A model generated the notes under the pieces. It saw only the letters and a list, made by a program, of their open reading frames with translations. It did not search any database and was not told where the DNA came from. Of a stretch of 64,000 nucleotides of DNA, positions 1 to 9,173 are shown piece after piece. Made by a program: the position numbers and the translations under genes. Where the stretch lies: assembly GCF_025971925.1 (NCBI RefSeq), contig NZ_JAPDHV010000009.1:35126-99125 (forward strand). Direction: 5' to 3'. Source of the stretch: Chryseobacterium oryctis (GTDB lineage Bacteria > Bacteroidota > Bacteroidia > Flavobacteriales > Weeksellaceae). How positions within the stretch are numbered: position 1 is the stretch's first letter; each line of letters opens with the position of its first letter.

Positions 1-1
1 T

Positions 2-1765
2 CTGAACTTCAGTTCAGAAAGCCAACCTGTAATTATAAGAGCTTTTGAATGGTTTAGAGTAAATGGTGTTCAAGTTAATTTTGGATTCCAAATTGATCAG
101 TTATCATTAATGATGGTAATGATCATCACAGGTATCGGTTCTTTAATCCACCTGTACTCTATCGGATATATGAGCCATGATAAAGGTTTCTATAAGTTTT
201 TCACTTATTTGAACCTGTTTATCTTCTCAATGTTATTATTGGTAATGGGAAGCAACTACCTTATCTTATTCATCGGATGGGAAGGTGTAGGATTGTGTTC
301 TTATTTACTAATCGGTTTCTGGTATACCAACGAAGAATATGGTAAAGCTGCAAGAAAAGCATTCATTATGAACAGAATTGGTGACCTTGCGTTATTGATT
401 GGTATTTTCATGATTGCAGGACAAACCAACGCTGTTGATTATCTTACTGTAGCTGAAAACGCTGGAAAATTTGAGTTAGACGGAAGCGTAATTATCTTTA
501 TTACAGCAAGTTTATTTATTGGTGCAACTGGTAAATCTGCTCAGGTTCCTTTATATACTTGGTTACCAGATGCGATGGCTGGTCCTACTCCTGTCTCAGC
601 GTTGATTCACGCTGCTACAATGGTAACTGCAGGTATTTATTTAGTAGTAAGATCAAACTTCTTATTTACTTTAGCACCTACAGTTCAGGGAGGAATTTTA
701 TTCATCGGATTCTTAACGGCAGCTCTGGCTGGTTTTTATGCGCTTCGTCAAAACGATATCAAAAAAGTATTGGCATATTCTACAGTTTCACAACTTGGAT
801 TTATGTTCATCGCTTTAGGTCTTGGAGCGTATACTACGGCAATGTTCCACGTAATGACACACGCTTTCTTTAAAGCATTATTATTCTTAGGAGCAGGTTC
901 GGTGATTCACGCGATGAGCAACGAACAGGATATGCGTTTCATGGGAGGCTTGAAAAAATATATTCCTCTTACTCATGTAACTTTCCTTATCGGAACATTA
1001 GCTATTTCAGGATTCCCTTTATTGTCAGGGATGATTTCTAAAGATGAAATTTTAGTCGCTGCTTTTGCTAAAAACCCTATTTATTGGGTAATCTTATTTG
1101 TTTTAGCAGCAATTACGGCAACATATATGTTCAGACTGTATTATTTGACTTTCCACGGAGAGTTCAGAGGTACAGAAGAGCAAAAACATCACTTACACGA
1201 AAGCCCTGCAAATATGACTTTACCATTAATCGTATTAGCAATTCTTTCTGTACTTGGTGGATTTATTAACCTTCCTCACTTCATCGGTCATGGTCATTAC
1301 GCAAAATTAATGGAATGGCTGAAACCGGTTCTTACTGAGGAAAGTTTTAAACAAATGGAAGCAACTCTTTCTGGAGTTCCGTTTAATACTGAAATGATAC
1401 TTTTAGGAGCAACAGTTATCATGTTCTTCTGTGTTTGGTTTATTGTTAAAAACACTTATGTTAATAAGAAAAAACAAGCACTTCCTGAAGAGCAGTATAC
1501 CGGATGGGAAAAACTGTCTGCTAAAAAATTATATATTGACGAGCTTTACAATGCATTGATTGTAAAAACTGTTGAAGGATTAGGTCGTGGAGGAAAGATG
1601 TTTGATAAAGGTATTCTTGATCGTTTTGTAGACTTTGTGGGTGATGGTGCTGAAGATAGCGGAAAAGCTATGAAACGTATTCAGAACGGAAATGTTGAGA
1701 ACTACATTCTTATCATGTCTTTAGCTGTGGGAATTATATTAATTGTTAACTTTTTATTACAATAA
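2..1765 (+). CDS. nuoL: NADH-quinone oxidoreductase subunit L (5' truncated by window edge)
   Basis: This is the antiporter-like membrane subunit L of respiratory complex I, which takes part in proton pumping at the distal end of the membrane arm. The open frame runs into the left window edge, so the start lies outside; 587 residues are visible. The sequence is a chain of hydrophobic helices with the typical proton-antiporter stretch GATGKSAQVPLYTWLPDAM and a conserved LIHAATMVTAG segment. The last part carries the long amphipathic region and a final membrane helix, as in NuoL. nuoM starts two bases after the stop, so the genes are cotranscribed. Confidence 0.97.
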   Translation: MNFSSESQPVIIRAFEWFRVNGVQVNFGFQIDQLSLMMVMIITGIGSLIHLYSIGYMSHDKGFYKFFTYLNLFIFSMLLLVMGSNYLILFIGWEGVGLCSYLLIGFWYTNEEYGKAARKAFIMNRIGDLALLIGIFMIAGQTNAVDYLTVAENAGKFELDGSVIIFITASLFIGATGKSAQVPLYTWLPDAMAGPTPVSALIHAATMVTAGIYLVVRSNFLFTLAPTVQGGILFIGFLTAALAGFYALRQNDIKKVLAYSTVSQLGFMFIALGLGAYTTAMFHVMTHAFFKALLFLGAGSVIHAMSNEQDMRFMGGLKKYIPLTHVTFLIGTLAISGFPLLSGMISKDEILVAAFAKNPIYWVILFVLAAITATYMFRLYYLTFHGEFRGTEEQKHHLHESPANMTLPLIVLAILSVLGGFINLPHFIGHGHYAKLMEWLKPVLTEESFKQMEATLSGVPFNTEMILLGATVIMFFCVWFIVKNTYVNKKKQALPEEQYTGWEKLSAKKLYIDELYNALIVKTVEGLGRGGKMFDKGILDRFVDFVGDGAEDSGKAMKRIQNGNVENYILIMSLAVGIILIVNFLLQ

Positions 1766-1767
1766 TA

Positions 1768-3261
1768 ATGTCTTGTTTGTTATTAACATTATTACTATTA
1801 CCTCTAGTAGGTTCGGGATTAGTTTTTGCATGGAAGAGTAATTCCAGCAAATATTTGGCACTGGGAATTGCATTGGTACAAATGCTTGTAACGTTTTACA
1901 TTACGGCGGATTTTGATTTTAATCCGACTGTAGACAGCGTTTTACAGCATGAAATCAATTATCCTTGGTCACAATTTATGAAGAGTTCTCTTCACTTCGG
2001 TATCGATGGGATGAGTTTGCTTCTTTTATTGTTGACTAATATTTTAGCGCCAATCATTATTTTATCTTCTTTTAATGAAAATGTAAGTTATAGAAACTCT
2101 TTCTACGGTTTGATTTTGCTGATGCAATTCGGATTGGTAGGAGTTTTCACATCTCTTGATGGGTTATTATTTTACATTTTCTGGGAAGTAACTTTAATTC
2201 CGATTTGGTTTATTGCCGGACTTTGGGGTCAGGAGAATAAAAGGTTTGAATTTACTACGAAATTCTTTGTATATACATTCGTTGGATCATTATTCATGTT
2301 AGCAGGTTTGATTTATGTTTATAACTACTCTGCTTCATTTGCTCTAACAGATCTGTATAATGCTCAACTAAACGAAGTACAACAAACAGTGGTTTTCTGG
2401 TTTATTTTCTTTGCTTTTGCAGTGAAATTACCGGTATTTCCTTTCCACACTTGGCAACCGGATACTTATACATATTCACCGACTCAAGGTTCAATGCTTT
2501 TATCGGGTATCATGCTTAAAATGGCTGTATATGGAGTAATGCGTTATTTATTACCAATCACTCCACTTCCAATTGCTGGAATTTCAGGACAGATTGTAAT
2601 TATCCTTGCGATTGTTGGAATTGTTCATGGTGCACTTATAGCTATTATTCAGACAGATATGAAGAGAATTATTGCCTATTCTTCTTTCTCTCACGTTGGA
2701 TTAATGGTTGCAGGTATCTTCGCTTCTGCTGTAATTAGCTTGAGAGGAACTTTCAATATTGAAGGTGCTGAAGGTGCTTTGGTACAGACTTTTGCGCACG
2801 GTATTAACGTGGTTGGGCTGTTCTACTGCTGTGATATTTTATACAAAAGATTCAAATCAAGAGACATTAGACAAATGGGAGGTCTTGCTAAAGTAGCTCC
2901 AAAATTTGCTGTATTGTTCCTGATTATTATACTAGGTTCAATGGGAGTTCCATTGACAAATGGATTCATCGGAGAATTTATTTTGTTGAAATCTGTTTAT
3001 GATTTTAACGGATTGGCAGCTGTAATTGCAGGTCTTACGGTAATTCTTTGTGCCGTATATTTATTGAGATTCTACGGAAAAGCAATGTTCGGACAAGGAA
3101 ATGATGAGGTTTTGAGCACAGCAAAAGATTTATCTGCTGTAGAATTCTCTGTATTGGCAAGTTTAGCGGTTTTTGTGATTTTACTTGGTATTTTCCCACA
3201 ACCGGTAATCGAAATGGTGAATAGTTCGTTGAAGTTTATCTACCAATCAATGGTAAGTTAA
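1768..3261 (+). CDS. nuoM: NADH-quinone oxidoreductase subunit M
   Basis: This is the second antiporter-like subunit of complex I, an inner-membrane protein of 497 residues, close to the usual NuoM length. The family's key charged residues are visible: a glutamate near residue 140 in the LFYIFWEVTLIP helix and a lysine near residue 220 in the FAVKLPVFPFHTWQPD segment. The start follows the nuoL stop after two bases, and nuoN follows after 16 bases, so the three form one operon. There is no clear Shine-Dalgarno site, which is normal for flavobacteria. Confidence 0.97.
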   Translation: MSCLLLTLLLLPLVGSGLVFAWKSNSSKYLALGIALVQMLVTFYITADFDFNPTVDSVLQHEINYPWSQFMKSSLHFGIDGMSLLLLLLTNILAPIIILSSFNENVSYRNSFYGLILLMQFGLVGVFTSLDGLLFYIFWEVTLIPIWFIAGLWGQENKRFEFTTKFFVYTFVGSLFMLAGLIYVYNYSASFALTDLYNAQLNEVQQTVVFWFIFFAFAVKLPVFPFHTWQPDTYTYSPTQGSMLLSGIMLKMAVYGVMRYLLPITPLPIAGISGQIVIILAIVGIVHGALIAIIQTDMKRIIAYSSFSHVGLMVAGIFASAVISLRGTFNIEGAEGALVQTFAHGINVVGLFYCCDILYKRFKSRDIRQMGGLAKVAPKFAVLFLIIILGSMGVPLTNGFIGEFILLKSVYDFNGLAAVIAGLTVILCAVYLLRFYGKAMFGQGNDEVLSTAKDLSAVEFSVLASLAVFVILLGIFPQPVIEMVNSSLKFIYQSMVS

Positions 3262-3277
3262 TTTGATATTTTAAGAA

Positions 3278-4657
3278 ATGAGTGTTTTAATTATTGTTTT
3301 CCTAACGGCAGTTATTGCGTTATTTTCAGGAGTTTTTGAACAAGGAAAATTCGCAAGATACATTGGGATTTTGGGATTAATCATCGCATTATGGGTAAGT
3401 TTCATGCCAGAGTGCTCGTTCTTCGAACAGTACAGACACATGTACGACTATACTGCAAATACTGCGTTATTCACTAAGATATCAATTGTAACGACATTAT
3501 TGTTATTCTTTTTAGGAGGTTTTGCGTTCAGTAATCACAGAAGTCACCAATCAGAACTATATGCATTAATGCTTTTTGCTCTTTGTGGAGGAATTATTCT
3601 TTTTGGATATCAGAACTTAGTAACGATGTTCTTAGGAGTTGAGATTCTTTCTATTCCTTTATATGTAATGGCCGGAGCTAATAAAACTGATTTGAGATCA
3701 AACGAAGCTTCTATTAAATATTTCTTAATGGGTGCATTTGCGACAGGTTTCTTACTTTTCGGTATTGCATTCATCTACGGAAGTGCAGGAAGTTTTGATT
3801 TGTATAAAATCCATGATTTCGGAGTTTCAAATCCTAAAGACGTAATGTTTATTTTAGGAGTTTTATTGATTCTTTGTGCGTTGGCATTCAAAGTAGCATT
3901 AGCACCTTTCCATATGTGGAGTCCTGATGTTTATTACGGTGCTCCTTCGTTAATCACAGCTTTTATGGCGAGTGTTGTGAAAATCTCAGGATTCTTTGCT
4001 CTCTTCAGATTAATGACAATAGGTTTTTCAGGAGTTACAGCAGATTGGATTAATGTTTTCGGAGTATTCTTAATCATTACTTTACTTTTGGCAAACGTTA
4101 TGGGTCTTGCTCAGACCAATGCAAAAAGAATGTTGGCTTACTCTTCTGTTTCTCACGCAGGATATATTGGTTTAGTTTTCTTCGGAATGACAAGCCTTTC
4201 TACTTATAATTTAGCTTTCTATTTGTTTGCTTACTCTTTATCAACTGTAGGAGTTTTCATGTGCTTGATTTATGTAGAAAAATTAAAAAGAGAAACTTCA
4301 TTCGGAGCTTTCAAAGGATTAGCAAAATCTGAACCTTTATTGGCAACAGTAGCGGCAATCTCTATGCTTTCAATGGCTGGAGTTCCTTTAACGGCAGGTT
4401 TCATGGGTAAATTTGCTTTATTCTCTCAGGCAATGAACGGTGCGGCTTTCTTAGTTTTAATCGCTGTTTTAGGTTCTGCAGTTTCAATTGCATATTACTT
4501 AAGACTAATTATTTCAATGTTTTTCTTTAAAGAAAGTTCATTTAAATCTTCGGAAAAAGTAACACTTACTTACAATATTGTAGCTGTAGTAATTATAGCA
4601 TCAATCATTGCTTTAGGAGTTTTCCCAGATTTATTTGCAAAACAGTTCGGGTTGTAA
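3278..4657 (+). CDS. nuoN: NADH-quinone oxidoreductase subunit N
   Basis: This is the third antiporter-like membrane subunit of complex I, with 459 residues and about 14 hydrophobic helices. A glutamate near residue 122 (FLGVEILSIPLYV) and a lysine near 205 (FKVALAPFHMWSPDVY) match the conserved proton-path residues of the family. It is the last gene of the nuo operon in this window: an intrinsic terminator begins 24 bases after the stop. The gene order L-M-N is the usual one for complex I operons. Confidence 0.97.
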   Translation: MSVLIIVFLTAVIALFSGVFEQGKFARYIGILGLIIALWVSFMPECSFFEQYRHMYDYTANTALFTKISIVTTLLLFFLGGFAFSNHRSHQSELYALMLFALCGGIILFGYQNLVTMFLGVEILSIPLYVMAGANKTDLRSNEASIKYFLMGAFATGFLLFGIAFIYGSAGSFDLYKIHDFGVSNPKDVMFILGVLLILCALAFKVALAPFHMWSPDVYYGAPSLITAFMASVVKISGFFALFRLMTIGFSGVTADWINVFGVFLIITLLLANVMGLAQTNAKRMLAYSSVSHAGYIGLVFFGMTSLSTYNLAFYLFAYSLSTVGVFMCLIYVEKLKRETSFGAFKGLAKSEPLLATVAAISMLSMAGVPLTAGFMGKFALFSQAMNGAAFLVLIAVLGSAVSIAYYLRLIISMFFFKESSFKSSEKVTLTYNIVAVVIIASIIALGVFPDLFAKQFGL

Positions 4658-4680
4658 AAATCAATCTAAAATAAAATATG

Positions 4681-4707
4681 GCACAGCAGAAATGTTGTGC
4701 TTTTTTT
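4681..4707 (+). terminator. Intrinsic terminator after nuoN
   Basis: A seven-base-pair stem (GCACAGC with GTTGTGC, one G-U pair) with a six-base loop is followed by seven T residues. It closes the nuo operon. The hairpin covers the first possible ATG of the next open frame, which argues against that start. Confidence 0.85.
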
Positions 4708-4731
4708 ATAAATTTACTTCAAATTTCAGTT

Positions 4732-7041
4732 TTGTCAAATCTTTACAAAAAAGACTCCCCTTTTCAAGTTTATATTTCATTCAAAAAATATTTGGATGTA
4801 TTGGAGCATATCCGCTACAACGACAGACTTGAATATCGTGCTAATTATGCAGAGTCACTTATTGAAAAGACTAAGAATTTTCAGGAACTGAGAGACGGTT
4901 TTCAGGATTTGAGTTTACTTGAAAAAAATAAAGACCTCATCAAGCTTCTTTTGGCCGATCTTTTCCCAACCGGTCTTACTCTTAACGAAATAAAAGCAGC
5001 AAGTATTCCCATTTCAAATATTACCTTCAATTATACGGAAAGGTTTAAAAATATTCTGAAAGATGCGGGGAAAGATTTTGAAATCGAACTAAGAAACATT
5101 AATGATGATGATTTTTATGTATTCTGCTGCTGTCTGATTTTACAGACTTATTTCAAGCGAGATATAAAAACTTCACAGCCTCTCTATTATGATATTCCAG
5201 ACAAGCGAGGAATCATAAAGCATTATAAAATTACTGTAAATTCTGATTTCAGTGAGGTTTATCCTACAGAAGAGGTGAAAATTCCGAGTGATGAAATCAT
5301 TGATATGCTACTCGAAAATCTAGATGATGTAAAACTTTGGAAAAAATACTTCCCATCAAAATCATGGATTTTGAGCGGATTCACAATAATTTCCTTGGTC
5401 GATTGCACTACAGAAGTAGCTCTATCAGATTTAAAGTCAATAATGATAAAAATTGATCCGGAAGATCTTACTCCTGATCAAAATTTAAAAGAAATTTTTA
5501 AATCCTATTTTGATGTCGCGGATCTGAATTTTGGCTTAATGCTTTTCAATAAAAAGGAAAAAAAATTAGAAAGAGTTCCTATTTATGAAAATGTTTTCAC
5601 CAATCATATTCTTGATTTTTGGATCAATACTTTCGATGAAGAAGTTCAGAAAACCGCTTTTGAAAATTTCAATTACAATTCAAAACCAATTGTTATTTCA
5701 AATGTCAATAATCTCGATAATGAAGTAAAAAAGTTGCCTTCATTTAATATTCTCAAAGAAAATAACATTAATAGCTTCATGGTAATTCCTATAATGAAAG
5801 ACAATGAATTACTTGCCATCATGGAGTTTACCTCACCTATAGCCAACAGTTTGAATGGTTTGAAGTTAAAAAAACTTGAATTTTTTGTTGATATCATTTT
5901 ATATTCGTTAAACAGATTCAATTTTGAAAGAAATAACCAGATTGAGGCCATTATTCAAAGGGAATACACCACCATTCATGACAGTGTAGTCTGGAAATTC
6001 AGAAATGAAGCTGAAAAGTATTACAACGCTTTTCTTGCAAAAAAAATGTATACGCTGAAGCAGATTACATTCAAAAATCTGGCCCCTCTTTTCGGTTTTT
6101 CAGATATTCGTTCTTCATCTGCGATACGTTTTAACTTAATGCAGAAAGATTTATACGAGCAGATTTATTCATTGAAAGATGTTTTTTCATTTGTAAATTC
6201 TGATTCAAAAAAATTTCTTTCAATATTAGATATTTTTGAAAATGAACTCAAAAATGAAATTAAAGCAGATACAGAACAAAGATTTCAGAAACTATTAAAA
6301 GAGGAAATTCACCCTTTCTTACAAGGAAAACTTGAAACAAAAGAAACAAAGGAGGTTAAAAATAAAATCAAAAATTATTTTTCACAGATTTTCACCCAAA
6401 ATCATTTATTCTATGCCCATAGAAAAGATTTGGATGAATCAATCACTTTGGTAAACCGAAAATTAGCCAATATGCTTGATGAAAGCCAAATTACTGCTCA
6501 ACAGGTTTTTCCGCATTATTATGAAAGATTTAAATCTGACGGTGTAGAACATAACTTATATATTGGTAAAAGTATTTCTCCGGACTTAAATTACACTTCC
6601 AAGGTTGTTCATAAATTAAGGTATTGGCAATTGAGTACAATTTGCAAGATGGAGCTGGAGTTTCAGAAGTTCAAAAAAGACTTGCCAATTCCTTTAGATA
6701 TTGCTTCGTTGATTTTCGTTTATAACGAAAAAATAGACATTCGTTTCAGAATGGATGAAAAACGATTTGATATAGACGGGGCTTACAATTCTTATTATGA
6801 AATTATAAAAAAACGTCTAGACAAAGCACACATTAAAGATTCTGATGAAAGAATAACCTGTCCCGGAAAAATCACCATAGTTTATTTCGGAATGGAAAAT
6901 CAAAAAGAATATTTAGATTATATCAACAAGCTTCAGAAAAAAGGCATCCTTCAGAATGATACGGAATTCTTAAAAGTTGAAGACTTACAAGGAATTACAG
7001 GATTATTGGCTCTGAGAGTTTCTCTATCTTCTCAAAATTAA
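4732..7041 (+). CDS. GAF domain-containing protein of unknown role
   Basis: I recognise this as a large cytoplasmic flavobacterial protein usually labelled GAF-domain protein; its function is not known to me. It has no signal peptide or membrane helix. A GAF-like sensor region is suggested at about residues 250-400, where strands and a segment reading SFMVIPIMKDNELLAIMEF resemble the family; the rest is mostly helical and charged. The open frame extends back to an ATG at 4678, but that lies inside the nuoN terminator, so I prefer the TTG at 4732, which gives a start of SNLYKKDSPFQ after the initiator. This makes 769 residues. Its stop codon overlaps that of the convergent bestrophin gene. Confidence 0.75.
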   Translation: MSNLYKKDSPFQVYISFKKYLDVLEHIRYNDRLEYRANYAESLIEKTKNFQELRDGFQDLSLLEKNKDLIKLLLADLFPTGLTLNEIKAASIPISNITFNYTERFKNILKDAGKDFEIELRNINDDDFYVFCCCLILQTYFKRDIKTSQPLYYDIPDKRGIIKHYKITVNSDFSEVYPTEEVKIPSDEIIDMLLENLDDVKLWKKYFPSKSWILSGFTIISLVDCTTEVALSDLKSIMIKIDPEDLTPDQNLKEIFKSYFDVADLNFGLMLFNKKEKKLERVPIYENVFTNHILDFWINTFDEEVQKTAFENFNYNSKPIVISNVNNLDNEVKKLPSFNILKENNINSFMVIPIMKDNELLAIMEFTSPIANSLNGLKLKKLEFFVDIILYSLNRFNFERNNQIEAIIQREYTTIHDSVVWKFRNEAEKYYNAFLAKKMYTLKQITFKNLAPLFGFSDIRSSSAIRFNLMQKDLYEQIYSLKDVFSFVNSDSKKFLSILDIFENELKNEIKADTEQRFQKLLKEEIHPFLQGKLETKETKEVKNKIKNYFSQIFTQNHLFYAHRKDLDESITLVNRKLANMLDESQITAQQVFPHYYERFKSDGVEHNLYIGKSISPDLNYTSKVVHKLRYWQLSTICKMELEFQKFKKDLPIPLDIASLIFVYNEKIDIRFRMDEKRFDIDGAYNSYYEIIKKRLDKAHIKDSDERITCPGKITIVYFGMENQKEYLDYINKLQKKGILQNDTEFLKVEDLQGITGLLALRVSLSSQN

Positions 7042-7961
7042 TCTATAAAATAAGAACTAGGTTTAGGCAATTCACTTTGCGAAATTTCTGCCTGTTCAAA
7101 AATTGAGAATTCAATTGTTCGGCAAATGCTATTTAATGCCAAATCGTTTTCTTCTTCTCCAAAAGGCTCCCCAATTTCCTGAATAATTGCATCCAATGCA
7201 ATAAAAGTATAGCTAATAAGAAGTACAATAAGAGGCATCATCCACTCCAAAGTATCAACCAAACCGAAAGGCAGCCAAAAACAATATAAATAGACCGTGC
7301 GATGCAAAAGAATACTGTAAGGGAAAGGCAACGGCGTATTATGAATCCTTTCACATCCTCCATAGATATTAGAAAACTGATTCAGTTGATGATCCATTTG
7401 AGCTAAAACAATGGTATCAATATTTCCTTTTTTATTCTGTTCATTCAGCCATTCTGCAATAAATCCTAAAATAATATTCGGAATAAACTTTTTCCCATCC
7501 AACTGCTTCACCCGCTCCGGAGAAAGTAATCTTAAAAGGTGTTCGTTTCCCGATTTCTCCCTCAATTCATAGTTTAAAGACCAACAAAATGCTGAAATTA
7601 ATTTTACAATTTCTTGTTTTTCCTTTTTAGCATCGGGTGAAGAATTATTTACTAATGTCAGAATCTGCCTGGTAAGTGACCGTGTTTCGTTAACCAATAA
7701 TCCCCAAAGTTTTCGTCCTTCCCAATATCTGTCATAGCTTGCGGAATTGCAAAATCCCATAAAAATAGCCAATGCCAAACCTATTAACGTAAAAATAGTC
7801 GGATTGAGATGAACTTTATAATCGAAAATCTTACCCTTGAAAATATATATTGCTAAAGAAAACATTGTGATAGCCAAAAGCTGAACAATGGTTTTCTTCA
7901 ACACAGAACCTCTCCATACAAACAACATTTTCAGCCAATGTGTACGCTGTCTGACAATCAT
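7038..7961 (-). CDS. Bestrophin-like (UPF0187 family) membrane channel
   Basis: The protein belongs to the bestrophin/UPF0187 family, bacterial homologues of the eukaryotic chloride channels; some bacterial members conduct cations. It is 307 residues with hydrophobic helices near 23-42 and 53-70 and a second pair in the C-terminal half. The family signature is visible at about residues 72-87 as NSASYDRYWEGRKLWG. It starts 19 bases after the HD-PycTM gene on the same strand, so the two are probably one transcript. Its stop shares three bases with the stop of the convergent GAF gene, and no terminator lies between them. The ion carried cannot be told from sequence. Confidence 0.85.
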   Translation of the reverse strand: MIVRQRTHWLKMLFVWRGSVLKKTIVQLLAITMFSLAIYIFKGKIFDYKVHLNPTIFTLIGLALAIFMGFCNSASYDRYWEGRKLWGLLVNETRSLTRQILTLVNNSSPDAKKEKQEIVKLISAFCWSLNYELREKSGNEHLLRLLSPERVKQLDGKKFIPNIILGFIAEWLNEQNKKGNIDTIVLAQMDHQLNQFSNIYGGCERIHNTPLPFPYSILLHRTVYLYCFWLPFGLVDTLEWMMPLIVLLISYTFIALDAIIQEIGEPFGEEENDLALNSICRTIEFSIFEQAEISQSELPKPSSYFID

Positions 7962-7980
7962 TTTATAATTGATTTAAAAA

Positions 7981-9147
7981 TTAAAGACTCAGAAAAGCAT
8001 ACCCGAAAGACAATACAGAAATAATGATTCCTGCCATGAAAATTTTATAGGTAATCGACAAAAGCTTGTATTTTCTATCCAAAACTTTTCCCAAATAATA
8101 CAAATCTTTCACCATAGAATCATAAATATAATCTTTGTCTTTGATTAAATCCCTCATTGCATCATTAAAATCATCAAAAAGCATCCTGTTGAAATTTCCA
8201 AAGAATAAAAGATTCACTTTTCTGTCTGCAATATCTTGGTGTGTAAACTTGTTTTTTGTGACGTTGGGTTTTGTAGATAAAATCGCAAAAATTATCGTTA
8301 AAACACTTGATAACAATAGTATAAAACTCGGAATTATTAAGTGAGAATTTTTCGGAGTATCTAATTTCGGAACCAAAACAGAAAGACAAACAGAAATGAT
8401 AATGGCATTTACAGAAAGTAAAATATTGGCTTTGCTATCTGCAATATCGCTCAGTCTTGTATGATTATTCAAAGTCACTCTAAACAAAGTATCAACACTT
8501 CTATCTGACTTGGGCTCTTTCTCTTTTTTACTTTCCGAACTCTCTTTTTTATTCTCCTCTTTTTCCAATTTCTTTTCAATTTTTTTAATGTTTTTCTCTT
8601 TCAGAGGCTCCCAGTTCTCTTTTGCATAGTCTGTATAATATTTATGCTTATTTTTCAACATATCTATATTTCCCAAATTCCATTCATCATTAGAAAAACA
8701 TTTTACATTGGTAAGCTCCCATTCTTTTCGTAAAGTATCAGAAATATCATTGTAATCATAGCTCGCAAAATGACTGCAATCTGCATCTTTTACAATCTTC
8801 TCAAGAAGGTTTTGAGGTTCATGGGTAATTTTTGTTGCCAAAATCAATTGGGCAACATCCTCAATATAATTTTCAGGATAATTTTCTTTTTGAAGAAAAT
8901 CTTTCATTATAAGCACCCCTTTTTCTTCATGGCTCAAAGCACATTCTATATATCCTACATCATGAAACCAAAGAGCCAACAATACTTTTTCCTGATCTTC
9001 CTCAGAAACAGGTGTATATTTTATAATCTCTTCAGCCTTATTTACTGTAAACGTGGTATGAATGAAATTATGGTAAAAGTATACAGAAGATAACTTATCT
9101 TTGAATAAAGTTTCAACATAATTTTTAGCTTTGCTTAAAATGCTCAT
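7981..9147 (-). CDS. HD-domain phosphohydrolase fused to a PycTM-type (Pycsar effector-like) membrane domain
   Basis: The 388 residues fall in two parts. Residues 1-180 look like an HD hydrolase, with histidines at 26 and 30, the HD pair at 62-63, a further histidine at 73 and an aspartate at 121 (KDADCSHF). A charged Lys/Glu linker at about 182-216 leads to a C-terminal domain with the PycTM-type segment LSDIADSKANILLSVNAI at 232-249, and membrane helices near 243-260, 270-291 and 368-386. PycTM proteins are membrane effectors of the Pycsar antiphage system, activated by cyclic pyrimidine nucleotides. No nucleotide cyclase gene is near. HD domains often hydrolyse nucleotides, so the fusion could degrade or sense a signal; that is inference. 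The bestrophin-like gene follows 19 bases downstream. Confidence 0.82.
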   Translation of the reverse strand: MSILSKAKNYVETLFKDKLSSVYFYHNFIHTTFTVNKAEEIIKYTPVSEEDQEKVLLALWFHDVGYIECALSHEEKGVLIMKDFLQKENYPENYIEDVAQLILATKITHEPQNLLEKIVKDADCSHFASYDYNDISDTLRKEWELTNVKCFSNDEWNLGNIDMLKNKHKYYTDYAKENWEPLKEKNIKKIEKKLEKEENKKESSESKKEKEPKSDRSVDTLFRVTLNNHTRLSDIADSKANILLSVNAIIISVCLSVLVPKLDTPKNSHLIIPSFILLLSSVLTIIFAILSTKPNVTKNKFTHQDIADRKVNLLFFGNFNRMLFDDFNDAMRDLIKDKDYIYDSMVKDLYYLGKVLDRKYKLLSITYKIFMAGIIISVLSFGYAFLSL

Positions 9148-9173
9148 TCCTGAATTTTTGTTAATGTAAATTT

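Noticed and set aside
4635..4832. Short plus-strand frame across the nuoN end and terminator
   Set aside because: It runs through the terminator hairpin and overlaps two better-supported genes in another frame.
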